From Pseudanabaenales cyanobacterium (lineage in GTDB: Bacteria; Cyanobacteriota; Cyanobacteriia; Phormidesmidales; Phormidesmidaceae): a stretch of 8,266 bases of DNA. Each line of letters opens with the position of its first letter. Positions within the stretch are counted from its first letter, which is position 1. This document shows positions 1 through 5,972 of the stretch, piece after piece. Below the pieces are notes generated by a model. That model saw only the letters and a list, made by a program, of their open reading frames with translations, ran no database searches and had not been told where the DNA came from. The position numbers were made by a program, and so were the translations under genes. The stretch covers positions 1 through 8,266 of the forward strand of contig JAKSDM010000225.1 of NCBI GenBank assembly GCA_022360135.1, in the 5' to 3' direction.

Positions 1-319
1 GACGGTTGCCGCCCTCGGGGCTCTGACCCTAGATACCTGTCTGAAACAGCAAGCTCAGCCTGAAGCAAAACTGTCAGGGTTGTCCAAACGCTTTCAGACA
101 AAGCTGGCTAGTACTTTAGAAACCCCTTGGCTGATCGCATTGAGCGAGGATTTTCGCTGGTCAACAACTGAGGGGAATCAACCCGGTTCGATGCTGCGGT
201 TGATGAACCAATATATGAACCAGGTATCGAAGTCAGCCATCGGTCGTCCAGGGGTATGGCAATTGCAACCCGATAGGACACAGAGTCAATCTTCCTGGAG
301 CCCTACTATAGGAACATGA
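1..319 (+). pseudogene. 3' remnant of an FAD-dependent monooxygenase-like gene (5' end outside window)
   Basis: The frame is open from base 2 to the TGA at 317-319, so the start lies upstream of the window. The first ~75 residues read like the C-terminal region of cyanobacterial FAD-dependent oxidoreductases related to 2-polyprenyl-6-methoxyphenol hydroxylase: an AALGALTLDTCL stretch, then GLSKRFQTKLA, TPWLIALSEDFRW, TTEGNQPGSMLRLM and NQYMNQV. Family members normally continue for some 50 more residues. Here resemblance stops near base 235 and the remaining ~28 codons look random, rich in Ser, Gln and Pro. The other two frames do not restore the family. A frameshift or deletion near 225-240, followed by decay, is the simplest reading. 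It could instead be a live gene with an unusual C-terminus. The family call rests on remembered motif similarity only. Confidence 0.5.
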
Positions 320-322
320 TGA

Positions 323-667
323 TCTAACAACTTCTCGAATTCTTCTCGATTCGCTCCTAACGCTAAGAGACGGACAGGTCAGACCCATTCCTATCCATTC
401 ACAGGAATGATTTATGACCGTCTCTCAGACCTTAGCGGTTGTCGCTTTCCTGCCCGTCAAGATTATCGCTTACGGTTGCAAACTTGGGGTCGACAAATTG
501 GTCAAAATCTGGCGGCCAAGGGCGCACTAGAGCGGTTCAGTGTGGACCTCATGGCCGTCAGAAATGCCGATCGCTATCGCTAGAATTGCCAGGCGATTGC
601 AATCAATCTACGGAAGGATCGAGCAAACCACCCGTACTGGAGCAAAGTTTCTATTCAACCTGCCTAA
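323..667 (+). pseudogene. Decayed C-terminal fragment of an ATP-grasp (PGM1-type peptide ligase) gene
   Basis: One frame, read through a TAG at 581-583, resembles the C-terminal part of the ATP-grasp family annotated as peptide ligase PGM1-related. Visible pieces are SGCRFPARQDY, then GRQIGQNLAAKGALERFSVD and LMAVRNADRYR, the stop, and QAIAINLRKDRANHP. The family normally shows GCxFPA, an AxKGxxGRFxxDFVxVR block and AIEINLRKGGTTHP. The metal-binding Glu of ExN is Ala here, the GGTTHP turn is altered, and the stop falls between the two blocks. The N-terminal ~300 residues are absent, with the oxidoreductase remnant directly upstream instead. The fragment runs into the 3' end of the opposite-strand DUF1232 gene. 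Loss of a metal ligand plus an in-frame stop argues for a non-functional remnant. Confidence 0.6.
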
Positions 668-993
668 TCCATAGAGACGGCGTCTACATCAATCGTCTCT
701 TTTACATTAGTCTCTCCGATGCTAGTCTCTCTAACGCTGGCGTCGCGCTCAACTTGGGAGTCCATCTGAGGTTGAGGATTGATTCGCTCCATCCACCACT
801 GGAATAGCCCAGACAAAAGGAGAGTTAACAAAACCACATCGTCAATTTGTCCCAGCAGTGGAAAGAAGTCCGGTGCAATATCAAACGGACTCACCAGATA
901 AATCAGGGAGCCCAGAATAACCCAACCGCGATATCGAGGATTGGCCAACAAGCTTTGATACCAGCGATAGACCAATTGAACAGGGGATCTCAT
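664..993 (-). CDS. DUF1232 (YkvA-type) small membrane protein
   Basis: This encodes 109 residues from the ATG at 993. It carries the DUF1232/YkvA core: a VYRWYQ N-terminal helix, NPRYRGWVILGSLIYLVSP (first membrane segment), the hallmark SPFDIAPDFFPLLGQIDD turn near residues 35-52, and a second hydrophobic segment VVLLTLLLSGLFQWW. The function of the family is unknown; members are small integral membrane proteins. The frame stays open upstream to an ATG at 1059 and a TTG at 1089. I chose 993 because cyanobacterial homologues usually begin just before the VQxxYxWY helix, although no clear Shine-Dalgarno precedes it, while a G-rich stretch lies before 1059. The polar C-terminal tail contains three ET-x-x-x pentads coded by a 15-nt repeat and ends in the acidic IDVDAVSMD. 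The gene may be last in a minus-strand run with the serpin and protease, but 201 bases separate it from the serpin. Confidence 0.85.
   Translation of the reverse strand: MRSPVQLVYRWYQSLLANPRYRGWVILGSLIYLVSPFDIAPDFFPLLGQIDDVVLLTLLLSGLFQWWMERINPQPQMDSQVERDASVRETSIGETNVKETIDVDAVSMD
695..739. repeat. 15-nt in-frame tandem repeat in the DUF1232 tail
   Basis: GTCTCT recurs at exactly 15-base spacing (695, 710 and 725), with nine variable bases after each copy. On the coding strand this gives three successive ET-x-x-x pentads (ETSIG, ETNVK, ETIDV). The period is a multiple of three, so copy number can change without breaking the gene. Confidence 0.6.
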
Positions 994-1129
994 TAGATTT
1001 TCAGAAATTGCTGCTTTCAGGGGGAGAATCGAACTAGATGACCAATCTGTCCTGATCATATCGAATCTACCCCCATTGCTGCTCTGCAAAGATCAGCGAA
1101 TCATCATTCAAATTTCTAGGCCGATCATT

Positions 1130-1151
1130 GGCTCAAAAGGGATTCAGAGCC
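1130..1151. other. Weak inverted repeat between the serpin and DUF1232 genes
   Basis: The 201 bases between 994 and 1194 hold no coding region that I can support. The only structure is a 5-bp inverted repeat (GGCTC/GAGCC, 12-base loop) 3' of the serpin stop codon. It has no T-run, so it is not a convincing terminator, and read-through from the serpin into the DUF1232 gene is possible. Confidence 0.2.
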
Positions 1152-1194
1152 CTGACCCGGCACATTCGCTTAGCGTGGAGGAAGGCGAGAGGTG

Positions 1195-2484
1195 TTACGG
1201 TTCAACAATAGCGCCCATAAATAGAATGGCCCCTGTAGAATTATCTCGAATCGCGATGAAAAACGGCTGATCCACAATCATCTCGAAAGCAGGCTCCGGC
1301 TCTGGAGAAACAGACGTCACAGTCATACCGATAGAGGTTGAACCCGCCGCTTCCGTCCCCTCTTCATTCACTTCTATAAACGTTTTGTGTTGTACCTGGC
1401 TGATAAAAGTGGAATCAGGGCTTAGTTTAGCGAAATTTGCCCGAGTCGGGTCAAAGGCAATCCCCATACCGAGAGTTTCAAGTATGGGCTTGAGTCCCGT
1501 CTCATATTCGAACTGAAAACGAGGCAGCTTGATGGCGCCGGGGCGACGACCAAACTGGGTCATCCAATCTGACCAGGCTTCAGCGCTCAGACTGGACTGA
1601 AAGTCCGCCAGACTAGAGTGCTGTTTAGGCAGAAACACGTAGAGGCTTAACCCGCCGTCGCCATAAGGCAAGCTTACCGCCTGAAACTGATCGGTTTCAT
1701 AGTAAAGATACTGATCTTCCTGAGACATCTGGAGATGTGGCTTGGTAGAGCCGTTCAGAAGATGGAAGGGTTGCTCGGTCGTCCGTTCCGGATCGAAGGC
1801 ATTCGTCCAGTTACCCTTGAAATAAACTGCGTTAATCACAAATAACACCTGGTCGGGTGAAATCTGATTGACCATTTGGGAAATTTTTCCCTCAGTTTTC
1901 TCAGCCACCCAAGCATTGATGATCCCCGGTGCTGAGGGATTGCCAAAGTCCAGATTGGTTGCCTCTGCGTTATAGAACTCAGTCACTTGCTCGACAAATG
2001 CCGGATATAGCGAGAACCCTTGTCGCACCCAAAGTGAATTGGCAATGTCAACCCGCACCTCTGGATCCGGAGTTGCGAGGGTATTGCTTAGCGATGCGAT
2101 CGCCGCATTCACCGCCTCTGGGCTCAGGCTTGGGAGCGCCAAGGTCTGAGCTATCGCTTGCTGAGTATCGCCATCTGCCCCGTTGTAGACCATCGAAAGT
2201 GCGATCGCCACACTGACGGGAGAAATCAAGATATTTTGATCGCCCTCTACCTGCAAAATCGCCGCAAAGAGGTTCAACCCAAACTGAGTTTGGGTCTCAA
2301 CCAAGCGGGGGTCTATGGCTAAATCCGATGGCTGAACTACGGTCAACGTCTCCTCCGGCGCAGCACCCACAAGCACATCTATAGACGCCGACTGGCGGAC
2401 ATCGCTCGTACATCCCCACAACCCTAGCAACAGGATCCAGCCAATCAAGATAGGTCTGAGGCATTTTATAGTATTCTGGTCCAC
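1195..2484 (-). CDS. Serpin family protease inhibitor, predicted lipoprotein
   Basis: This is a 429-residue serpin, slightly longer than the usual ~370-residue core because of its N-terminal export segment. Residues 1-25 form a lipoprotein signal with a lipobox L22-W23-G24-C25, so the mature protein should be lipid-anchored outside the cytoplasm. Serpin landmarks in order are ISPVSVAIALSMVYNGA (~87-103), the FKGNWTNAFDPERT block (~222-235), the hinge EEGTEAAG (374-381) and the C-terminal signature IVDQPFFIAI (403-412). The reactive loop has P14 Thr377 and small residues from P12 to P9 (Ala379, Ala380, Gly381, Ser382), as expected for an inhibitory serpin. Alignment to antitrypsin puts P1-P1' at Thr390-Ser391. 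Translation starts at GTG, with GGAG eight bases upstream (GGAGATGATAAC before the GTG). The neighbour 178 bases upstream on the same strand is a subtilisin-like protease. Bacterial serpins are patchily distributed. Confidence 0.95.
   Translation of the reverse strand: MDQNTIKCLRPILIGWILLLGLWGCTSDVRQSASIDVLVGAAPEETLTVVQPSDLAIDPRLVETQTQFGLNLFAAILQVEGDQNILISPVSVAIALSMVYNGADGDTQQAIAQTLALPSLSPEAVNAAIASLSNTLATPDPEVRVDIANSLWVRQGFSLYPAFVEQVTEFYNAEATNLDFGNPSAPGIINAWVAEKTEGKISQMVNQISPDQVLFVINAVYFKGNWTNAFDPERTTEQPFHLLNGSTKPHLQMSQEDQYLYYETDQFQAVSLPYGDGGLSLYVFLPKQHSSLADFQSSLSAEAWSDWMTQFGRRPGAIKLPRFQFEYETGLKPILETLGMGIAFDPTRANFAKLSPDSTFISQVQHKTFIEVNEEGTEAAGSTSIGMTVTSVSPEPEPAFEMIVDQPFFIAIRDNSTGAILFMGAIVEP
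1312..1359 (-). other. Serpin reactive-centre loop, P15-P1'
   Basis: These codons encode Gly376 to Ser391 of the serpin: GTEAAGSTSIGMTVT then Ser. The spacing from the GTEAA hinge to Thr390-Ser391 equals that of human antitrypsin (hinge Gly to Met-Ser). A Thr P1 with Val P2 does not suit trypsin-like enzymes; elastase- or subtilisin-like targets are more plausible. Cleavage at a neighbouring bond such as Met387-Thr388 cannot be excluded. Confidence 0.7.
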
Positions 2485-2662
2485 GTTATCATCTCCGATG
2501 AGACCGGGATTCTTTTCCTAAGATGACATCAATAGGCTTGAGGTTCGCGACTGTTACAGTTTTGAAACCCATGAGAGCTGAAAATTGGCGATTGGCGGCG
2601 TCAATCCCCCCTTAACCTTAACTCACGCTGTCAACCCATCATGTAACCTAGAACGCTTCAGT
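2485..2662. other. Protease-serpin intergenic spacer (178 bases)
   Basis: This lies between the protease stop codon and the serpin GTG. It contains a GTTAAGGTTAAGG direct repeat (reverse complement at 2610-2622), paired GGCGATTGGCGG elements, and the serpin ribosome-binding site GGAG next to the start. No strong terminator hairpin with a T-run is visible after the protease, so co-transcription is possible. A separate serpin promoter is equally possible. Confidence 0.3.
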
Positions 2663-4330
2663 TCAATTCGCGGGGACTGCCCACCAGGCTAATGCATAGG
2701 GTTGAAGCCACTCATCATTGACTTGCTGACGGTAAACTACTCGTAGTTTATAGCGCCCGGTTTCTGGAATCGCAAAGAAGATGTGCTCCACACTATCCGT
2801 ATCGCTAACTGAAGACCAGATACTATCGGCAATGTCAGTGTCTTCAGCCCGCATCAAGTAGAGGTCCATATTATTCAATCCTCGGTCCTCAAAGGTGTCG
2901 CCAAGGTCGTACAAGCCATTTTCATTGGCATCGTTCAGAACCACCAATCGCTCCCAAGCCAGCGTGGCTGAGATGAAACTATGGGCTTGCAAAGGCTGCT
3001 CAAACACATAATCGTGGAACAATTCCGCTGGCTCGGAGCGCGGCAGATCCGTAGGCGGCACGGGTGATTCAATGGCGTCATAGTTCCAGCCAATAACTGG
3101 CGCCAGTGAGGCTGGACGCCATTGGCCTGGATTAAACTGTTGATAAGCTCTATACGCATTCAGATGACCCGTGCCTAGTTCAGCATGCAAGGGAATCTTG
3201 GGATCGCGATAGGCATCTGACTCCAGCCAATTACGGTTGCTTTCATCTAACAGCGTCCGAGCCATATCCAACCGATGGCCATCTCCTTGATCTTCCAATT
3301 TGTCAGCGGAGTTCAACAGCACTGCCTTCATCACCATAGGGCGGCGAGAATCGATACTCCAATTAGCCAGTCCAGCTCGAAATTGGCGATCGCCCAACTC
3401 CTGTAACAAAGCCACAGTCGCTACTACATGGGGAGCCGCAAAGCTGGTGCCGCTGCTGGCGCTGACACTACCATCAGGATTAATCATTTCAATATAGTTA
3501 CCTGGCGCCACTAAGCTGATAGAACGGCGAGACCCCAGGTTAGACTCTGGCTGCGAACTCCGAAAAGGACGAAACGTCGGTTCACTGCCCATATTGGCAA
3601 AATCTAACTTAACAAAGCGGCCTTCTATCCGAGTTGAATAGGCCACATTGATTCCGTTGAAATTATCTGTCGGGATGGGAATACCGCCATTACCTTGGTT
3701 GCCAGCAATCACATAGAGAACATCATGCACCCGCTCCGACCAATCAATACATTGGGTCAGCAGTGAATTGCCATCTAAACTCGGATTCGTCCGGGTATCC
3801 CCCTCCAAAGACTCTCCAAAGCTAAAGTTCATCGCCCGCACATCCCCTCCATTTTGCAACGCCACATGCTGGGAAGCGAGACATTCTTCTGGCTGTCCAG
3901 CCTGTTCTGGAAGAGAACCAACCGCCGCTGAATAGAGGGAAGCGTCCGGAGCCACCCCGGTCAGGCGCTTGTCTTGTGAAACCATCACACTGGCAACATT
4001 AGTCGCATGTAAGTCCACCAATTCATTAGCGGTGGGTTGAGCATCGCGGAAAAAAATCCCCCCCACCGAGATTGGCAGCCCTTCAAAAGCCACCTTATCT
4101 AGGCCAAATTGACTGGGACGACCAATTTCCACCTGACCAATGGCAATCTTACGACCGGTCAGATGATAAGGGGCTTGATGGAGCCGCAGGGCGTCAATGC
4201 CATCTGCTCCAACAGAGGTTGATAAAGCAAGCACAGGAAGACCAACCAAACTTAGACCGATGCCGCCGCCAATCCACCCAAACCGATGCTGCAACATTTG
4301 CCAGATCAAGGAGCCAAGACGATTAGTCAT
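2663..4330 (-). CDS. Secreted or anchored S8 family (subtilisin-like) serine peptidase
   Basis: This is a 555-residue subtilase. The first ~40 residues have a basic start and a hydrophobic stretch (~19-38) ending near TSVGA, which suggests a signal peptide or anchor. Catalytic landmarks are His108 (DLHATNVASVM, equivalent to HGTHVAG), the oxyanion Asn211 (VIAGNQGNGG) and the nucleophile Ser296 (SSGTSFAAPH). The usual Asp motif (DTG) is replaced by GQVEIGRP with Glu68, so the triad would be Glu-His-Ser. I recall the GQVEIGRP sequence as common to a cyanobacterial S8 subgroup, so this is probably not a local mutation. Residues 440-553 form a likely beta-rich C-terminal domain with an EF-hand-like calcium loop (Asp467, Asn469, Asn471, Asp475, Asp478). 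The ATG at 4330 lacks a good Shine-Dalgarno but fits the signal peptide. It is transcribed towards the serpin. Confidence 0.93.
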   Translation of the reverse strand: MTNRLGSLIWQMLQHRFGWIGGGIGLSLVGLPVLALSTSVGADGIDALRLHQAPYHLTGRKIAIGQVEIGRPSQFGLDKVAFEGLPISVGGIFFRDAQPTANELVDLHATNVASVMVSQDKRLTGVAPDASLYSAAVGSLPEQAGQPEECLASQHVALQNGGDVRAMNFSFGESLEGDTRTNPSLDGNSLLTQCIDWSERVHDVLYVIAGNQGNGGIPIPTDNFNGINVAYSTRIEGRFVKLDFANMGSEPTFRPFRSSQPESNLGSRRSISLVAPGNYIEMINPDGSVSASSGTSFAAPHVVATVALLQELGDRQFRAGLANWSIDSRRPMVMKAVLLNSADKLEDQGDGHRLDMARTLLDESNRNWLESDAYRDPKIPLHAELGTGHLNAYRAYQQFNPGQWRPASLAPVIGWNYDAIESPVPPTDLPRSEPAELFHDYVFEQPLQAHSFISATLAWERLVVLNDANENGLYDLGDTFEDRGLNNMDLYLMRAEDTDIADSIWSSVSDTDSVEHIFFAIPETGRYKLRVVYRQQVNDEWLQPYALAWWAVPAN

Positions 4331-4496
4331 ACAAAATGCCAGGGGTTAAATGGGTCATTGGAGATATCTGTAGACGCTTCAATTGTAAGAAATCTGTTTA
4401 GAAAGGGCTTCAACCTAAGGTAGAAAATCCTCCCTGATATATAGCAATTCTTACTTGGATTGAACACATCTCGGCAAGGTGGGGGTGGAATATAGG

Positions 4497-4510
4497 GTGT
4501 AGAGTGTAGT
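4497..4510 (+). repeat. Two-unit heptamer repeat GTGTAGA/GTGTAGT
   Basis: Two adjacent 7-base units differ only at the last base. Together with the CAGAATN array 28 bases further on, this resembles the short tandemly repeated repetitive (STRR) heptamers known from cyanobacterial intergenic DNA. Confidence 0.45.
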
Positions 4511-4538
4511 CAATGCAATTGAAAATCGATATCGAACT

Positions 4539-4566
4539 CAGAATCCAGAATTCAGAATTCAGAATG
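4539..4566 (+). repeat. Four-unit heptamer repeat CAGAATN
   Basis: Four contiguous 7-base units (CAGAATC, CAGAATT, CAGAATT, CAGAATG) differ only at the seventh position. The array is intergenic and about 55 bases upstream of the putative rpe -10. The heptamer period is typical of cyanobacterial STRR elements. There are no spacers, so it is not a CRISPR. Confidence 0.8.
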
Positions 4567-4618
4567 GTTCGGGTGCAATTAATCAAGTATTGAATTGCTG
4601 GGATGAAAATAAAGATTT

Positions 4619-4627
4619 TGTTACGAT
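4619..4627 (+). promoter_or_regulatory. Candidate extended -10 of the rpe promoter
   Basis: TGTTACGAT matches the extended -10 pattern TGnTAnnnT. It would put the transcript start at about 4633-4635 and leave a leader of roughly 30 bases that contains AAGGAG (4638-4643) and AGGAG (4646-4650). No good -35 is present at standard spacing (TTGCTG lies 21 bases upstream), which fits an extended -10 promoter. This is inference only. Confidence 0.3.
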
Positions 4628-4662
4628 ATATACGATGAAGGAGACAGGAGAAACCGCCCGCT

Positions 4663-5370
4663 ATGACTCAAATGAAATCCCAAAAACCGATTGTGATTGC
4701 TCCCTCGATTCTATCGGCCGACTTTAGTCGTCTGGGAGAAGAAATTCGCGCAGCCGATGAAGCTGGAGCAGACTGGATTCACGTAGACGTGATGGATGGC
4801 CGGTTTGTCCCTAATATCACAATTGGGCCGCTGATCGTTAAGGCCATTCGCCCTATCACCCAAAAGCCTCTTGACGTCCACCTAATGATCGTGGAGCCAG
4901 AGAAATATGTAGAAGACTTCGCCAAAGCGGGCGCCGACATTATCTCCGTACACGCAGAACACAATGCCTCACCGCACCTGCACCGCACCCTCTCCCAGAT
5001 TAAAGAATTGGGTAAGCAAGCGGGTGTTGTTTTGAATCCATCTACTCCCCTTTCCCTGATTGAATATGTGCTGGAGCTATGCGATTTAGTTCTGCTGATG
5101 AGTGTCAATCCTGGCTTCGGGGGTCAAAGCTTCATCCCTGAAATCGTTCCTAAAGTTCGTCAACTCCGCCAGATGTGTGATGAGCGGGGAGTGGATCCCT
5201 GGATTGAAGTAGACGGCGGCCTAAAAGTGAACAATACCTGGCAGGTGTTGGAAGCTGGAGCCAATGCAATCGTAGCTGGATCAGCCGTGTTCAAAGCTTC
5301 CGATTACGCTGAAGCTATCAACGGCATCCGCAATAGCAAGCGGCCTACTCCCGAACTCGCTGCGGTCTAA
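4663..5370 (+). CDS. rpe: Ribulose-phosphate 3-epimerase
   Basis: This cytoplasmic TIM-barrel enzyme interconverts D-ribulose 5-phosphate and D-xylulose 5-phosphate in the Calvin cycle and pentose phosphate pathway. The 235 residues are full length for the cyanobacterial form. Visible landmarks are APSILSADF (13-21), HVDVMDGRFVPN (40-51) with metal ligand His40 and catalytic Asp42, DVHLMI (71-76) with His73, the phosphate-side loop MSVNPGFGGQ (146-155), EVDGGL (182-187) with catalytic Asp184, and the AGSAVF phosphate-binding end (205-210). The ATG at 4663 is preceded by AGGAG with a 12-base gap, somewhat long. An ATG at 4672 would sit even further away, and the MTQ...KPIVIAPS start matches homologues. 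It is followed by a strong hairpin (5411-5450) and appears to be a single-gene unit. Confidence 0.98.
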   Translation: MTQMKSQKPIVIAPSILSADFSRLGEEIRAADEAGADWIHVDVMDGRFVPNITIGPLIVKAIRPITQKPLDVHLMIVEPEKYVEDFAKAGADIISVHAEHNASPHLHRTLSQIKELGKQAGVVLNPSTPLSLIEYVLELCDLVLLMSVNPGFGGQSFIPEIVPKVRQLRQMCDERGVDPWIEVDGGLKVNNTWQVLEAGANAIVAGSAVFKASDYAEAINGIRNSKRPTPELAAV

Positions 5371-5410
5371 TGGTTTCCTTTCCGACAGAAACCTAAAACA
5401 GCATCAATTT

Positions 5411-5450
5411 TGAGTAAATGCGATCGCTGTCGAGCGATCGCATTTACTCA
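5411..5450 (+). terminator. Perfect 18-bp hairpin downstream of rpe with a HIP1 site in each arm
   Basis: The arms 5411-5428 (TGAGTAAATGCGATCGCT) and 5433-5450 are exact reverse complements with a GTCG tetraloop. Each arm contains the HIP1 octamer GCGATCGC (5420-5427 and 5434-5441). It starts 41 bases after the rpe stop codon, so it probably ends the rpe transcript or protects its 3' end. There is no T-run on either side, so it is not a standard rho-independent terminator. Confidence 0.55.
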
Positions 5451-5773
5451 TCTCTGTCAGGCAGAAGCATCCTTTTCGCTTTACTCATCAGGCTGCAATC
5501 CTGTACTATGATGACAGTCTTCATTACCTAATCTACATTGATGCCTTTAAACCTCAATGCAGTTGAGGCTGGTTTCAGAATATCTGCTGATTAAACCTTG
5601 ATTACACGCAGCCCGAATAGGCTACAGAATGCGATTTATCACTGATGTCACACGAAATCAGGCTCTGTAGAGTAGATATATGAATTAGAAGGGCTTGGCT
5701 TTACTCAAAATTTATAGTCTAGGCTCAGCCATCTCTAGACTAAATAAATGGTTAATGCAATCGTAAAACGTCT
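5451..5773. other. Intergenic region upstream of the 58-residue protein gene
   Basis: These 323 bases show no supported coding region and no tRNA. Three small foldable elements are present: CCTCAA-TGCAG-TTGAGG (5552-5568), a weak AGCC/GGCT pair near 5611-5624, and the 8-bp hairpin at 5715-5742. A long structured leader or small RNA is possible, but I recognise no known family. Confidence 0.3.
5715..5742 (+). promoter_or_regulatory. 8-bp inverted repeat just upstream of the 58-residue protein gene
   Basis: TAGTCTAG (5715-5722) pairs perfectly with CTAGACTA (5735-5742) around a 12-base loop. A nested GGCT-C-AGCC palindrome at 5722-5730 offers an alternative fold. It ends 31 bases before the start codon, so it could be an operator or a 5'-leader structure. 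No function can be assigned from sequence alone. Confidence 0.35.
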
Positions 5774-5950
5774 ATGTACTCCATCGACAAAACAATTGAC
5801 AAAATCTTCACTACTCGAAGAATCACACGGTATGATCAGCGTTTGTTGATGACGCTTTTTTCTCAAGGCGACTTAAGCGACAGTGACAAAGCACTCATCA
5901 ATCGTGTCTATGAAGCACTGACTCAGGGACAGTTAAGAGTTGTGGAATAA
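5774..5950 (+). CDS. Conserved small cyanobacterial protein of unknown function (58 residues)
   Basis: The open frame from ATG 5774 to TAA 5950 encodes a compact helical protein of 58 residues. It begins MYSIDKTIDKIF, then TTRRITRYDQRLLMTLFSQG, then DLSDSDKALINRVYEALTQG, and ends QLRVVE. I recognise the pattern of a basic RRITRxDQ segment, a short acidic turn and an INRVxExLxxGxLRVVx C-terminus from small cyanobacterial hypothetical proteins of about 60 residues. No function is known to me. There is no signal peptide or membrane segment. No convincing Shine-Dalgarno precedes the ATG, as is common in cyanobacteria. Its 3' end faces the minus-strand gene at 5973 with only 22 bases between the stop codons. 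The length, composition and family pattern make chance unlikely. Confidence 0.75.
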   Translation: MYSIDKTIDKIFTTRRITRYDQRLLMTLFSQGDLSDSDKALINRVYEALTQGQLRVVE

Positions 5951-5972
5951 ACCTTCTCCCATTCTATAGGTC

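Larger units (their letters stand above)
4331..4662. other. Divergent intergenic region between the S8 peptidase and rpe
   Basis: These 332 bases must hold the promoters of both divergent genes. No coding region is supported. The half near rpe contains two heptamer arrays (listed separately), an extended -10 candidate and the rpe ribosome-binding site. For the protease, a TTGAAG and a TACAAT hexamer occur on the minus strand around 4379-4411, but about 20 bases apart, so I do not call a promoter. An A/T-rich palindrome-like ATATATAG lies near 4438. Confidence 0.4.

Noticed and set aside
439..807. Plus-strand open frame of 122 residues
   Set aside because: The left half is a shifted frame of the ATP-grasp remnant and the right half is antisense to the DUF1232 gene. 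Composition is not protein-like and no family features are visible.
1929..2216. Plus-strand open frame antisense to the serpin
   Set aside because: It lies wholly inside the clearly coding serpin gene on the other strand, and the translation shows no domain or plausible start signal.
2611..2622. CTTAACCTTAAC in the protease-serpin spacer as a PHO box
   Set aside because: One unit matches the consensus exactly, but it lies on the strand opposite to the serpin. The repeats are 6 bases apart instead of 11, and the 8-mers at 11-base phasing on either side match poorly.
4497..4566. Tandem repeats as a CRISPR array
   Set aside because: Units are 7 bases and contiguous with no spacers, and no cas gene is nearby.
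4779..5108. Minus-strand open frame inside rpe
   Set aside because: It is the mirror of strongly conserved rpe codons, with low-complexity Ser/Thr/Arg composition.
5451..5773. tRNA or a known small RNA in the gap after rpe
   Set aside because: No TTCGA-type T-arm, acceptor pairing or known cyanobacterial RNA motif was found; only short isolated hairpins are present.
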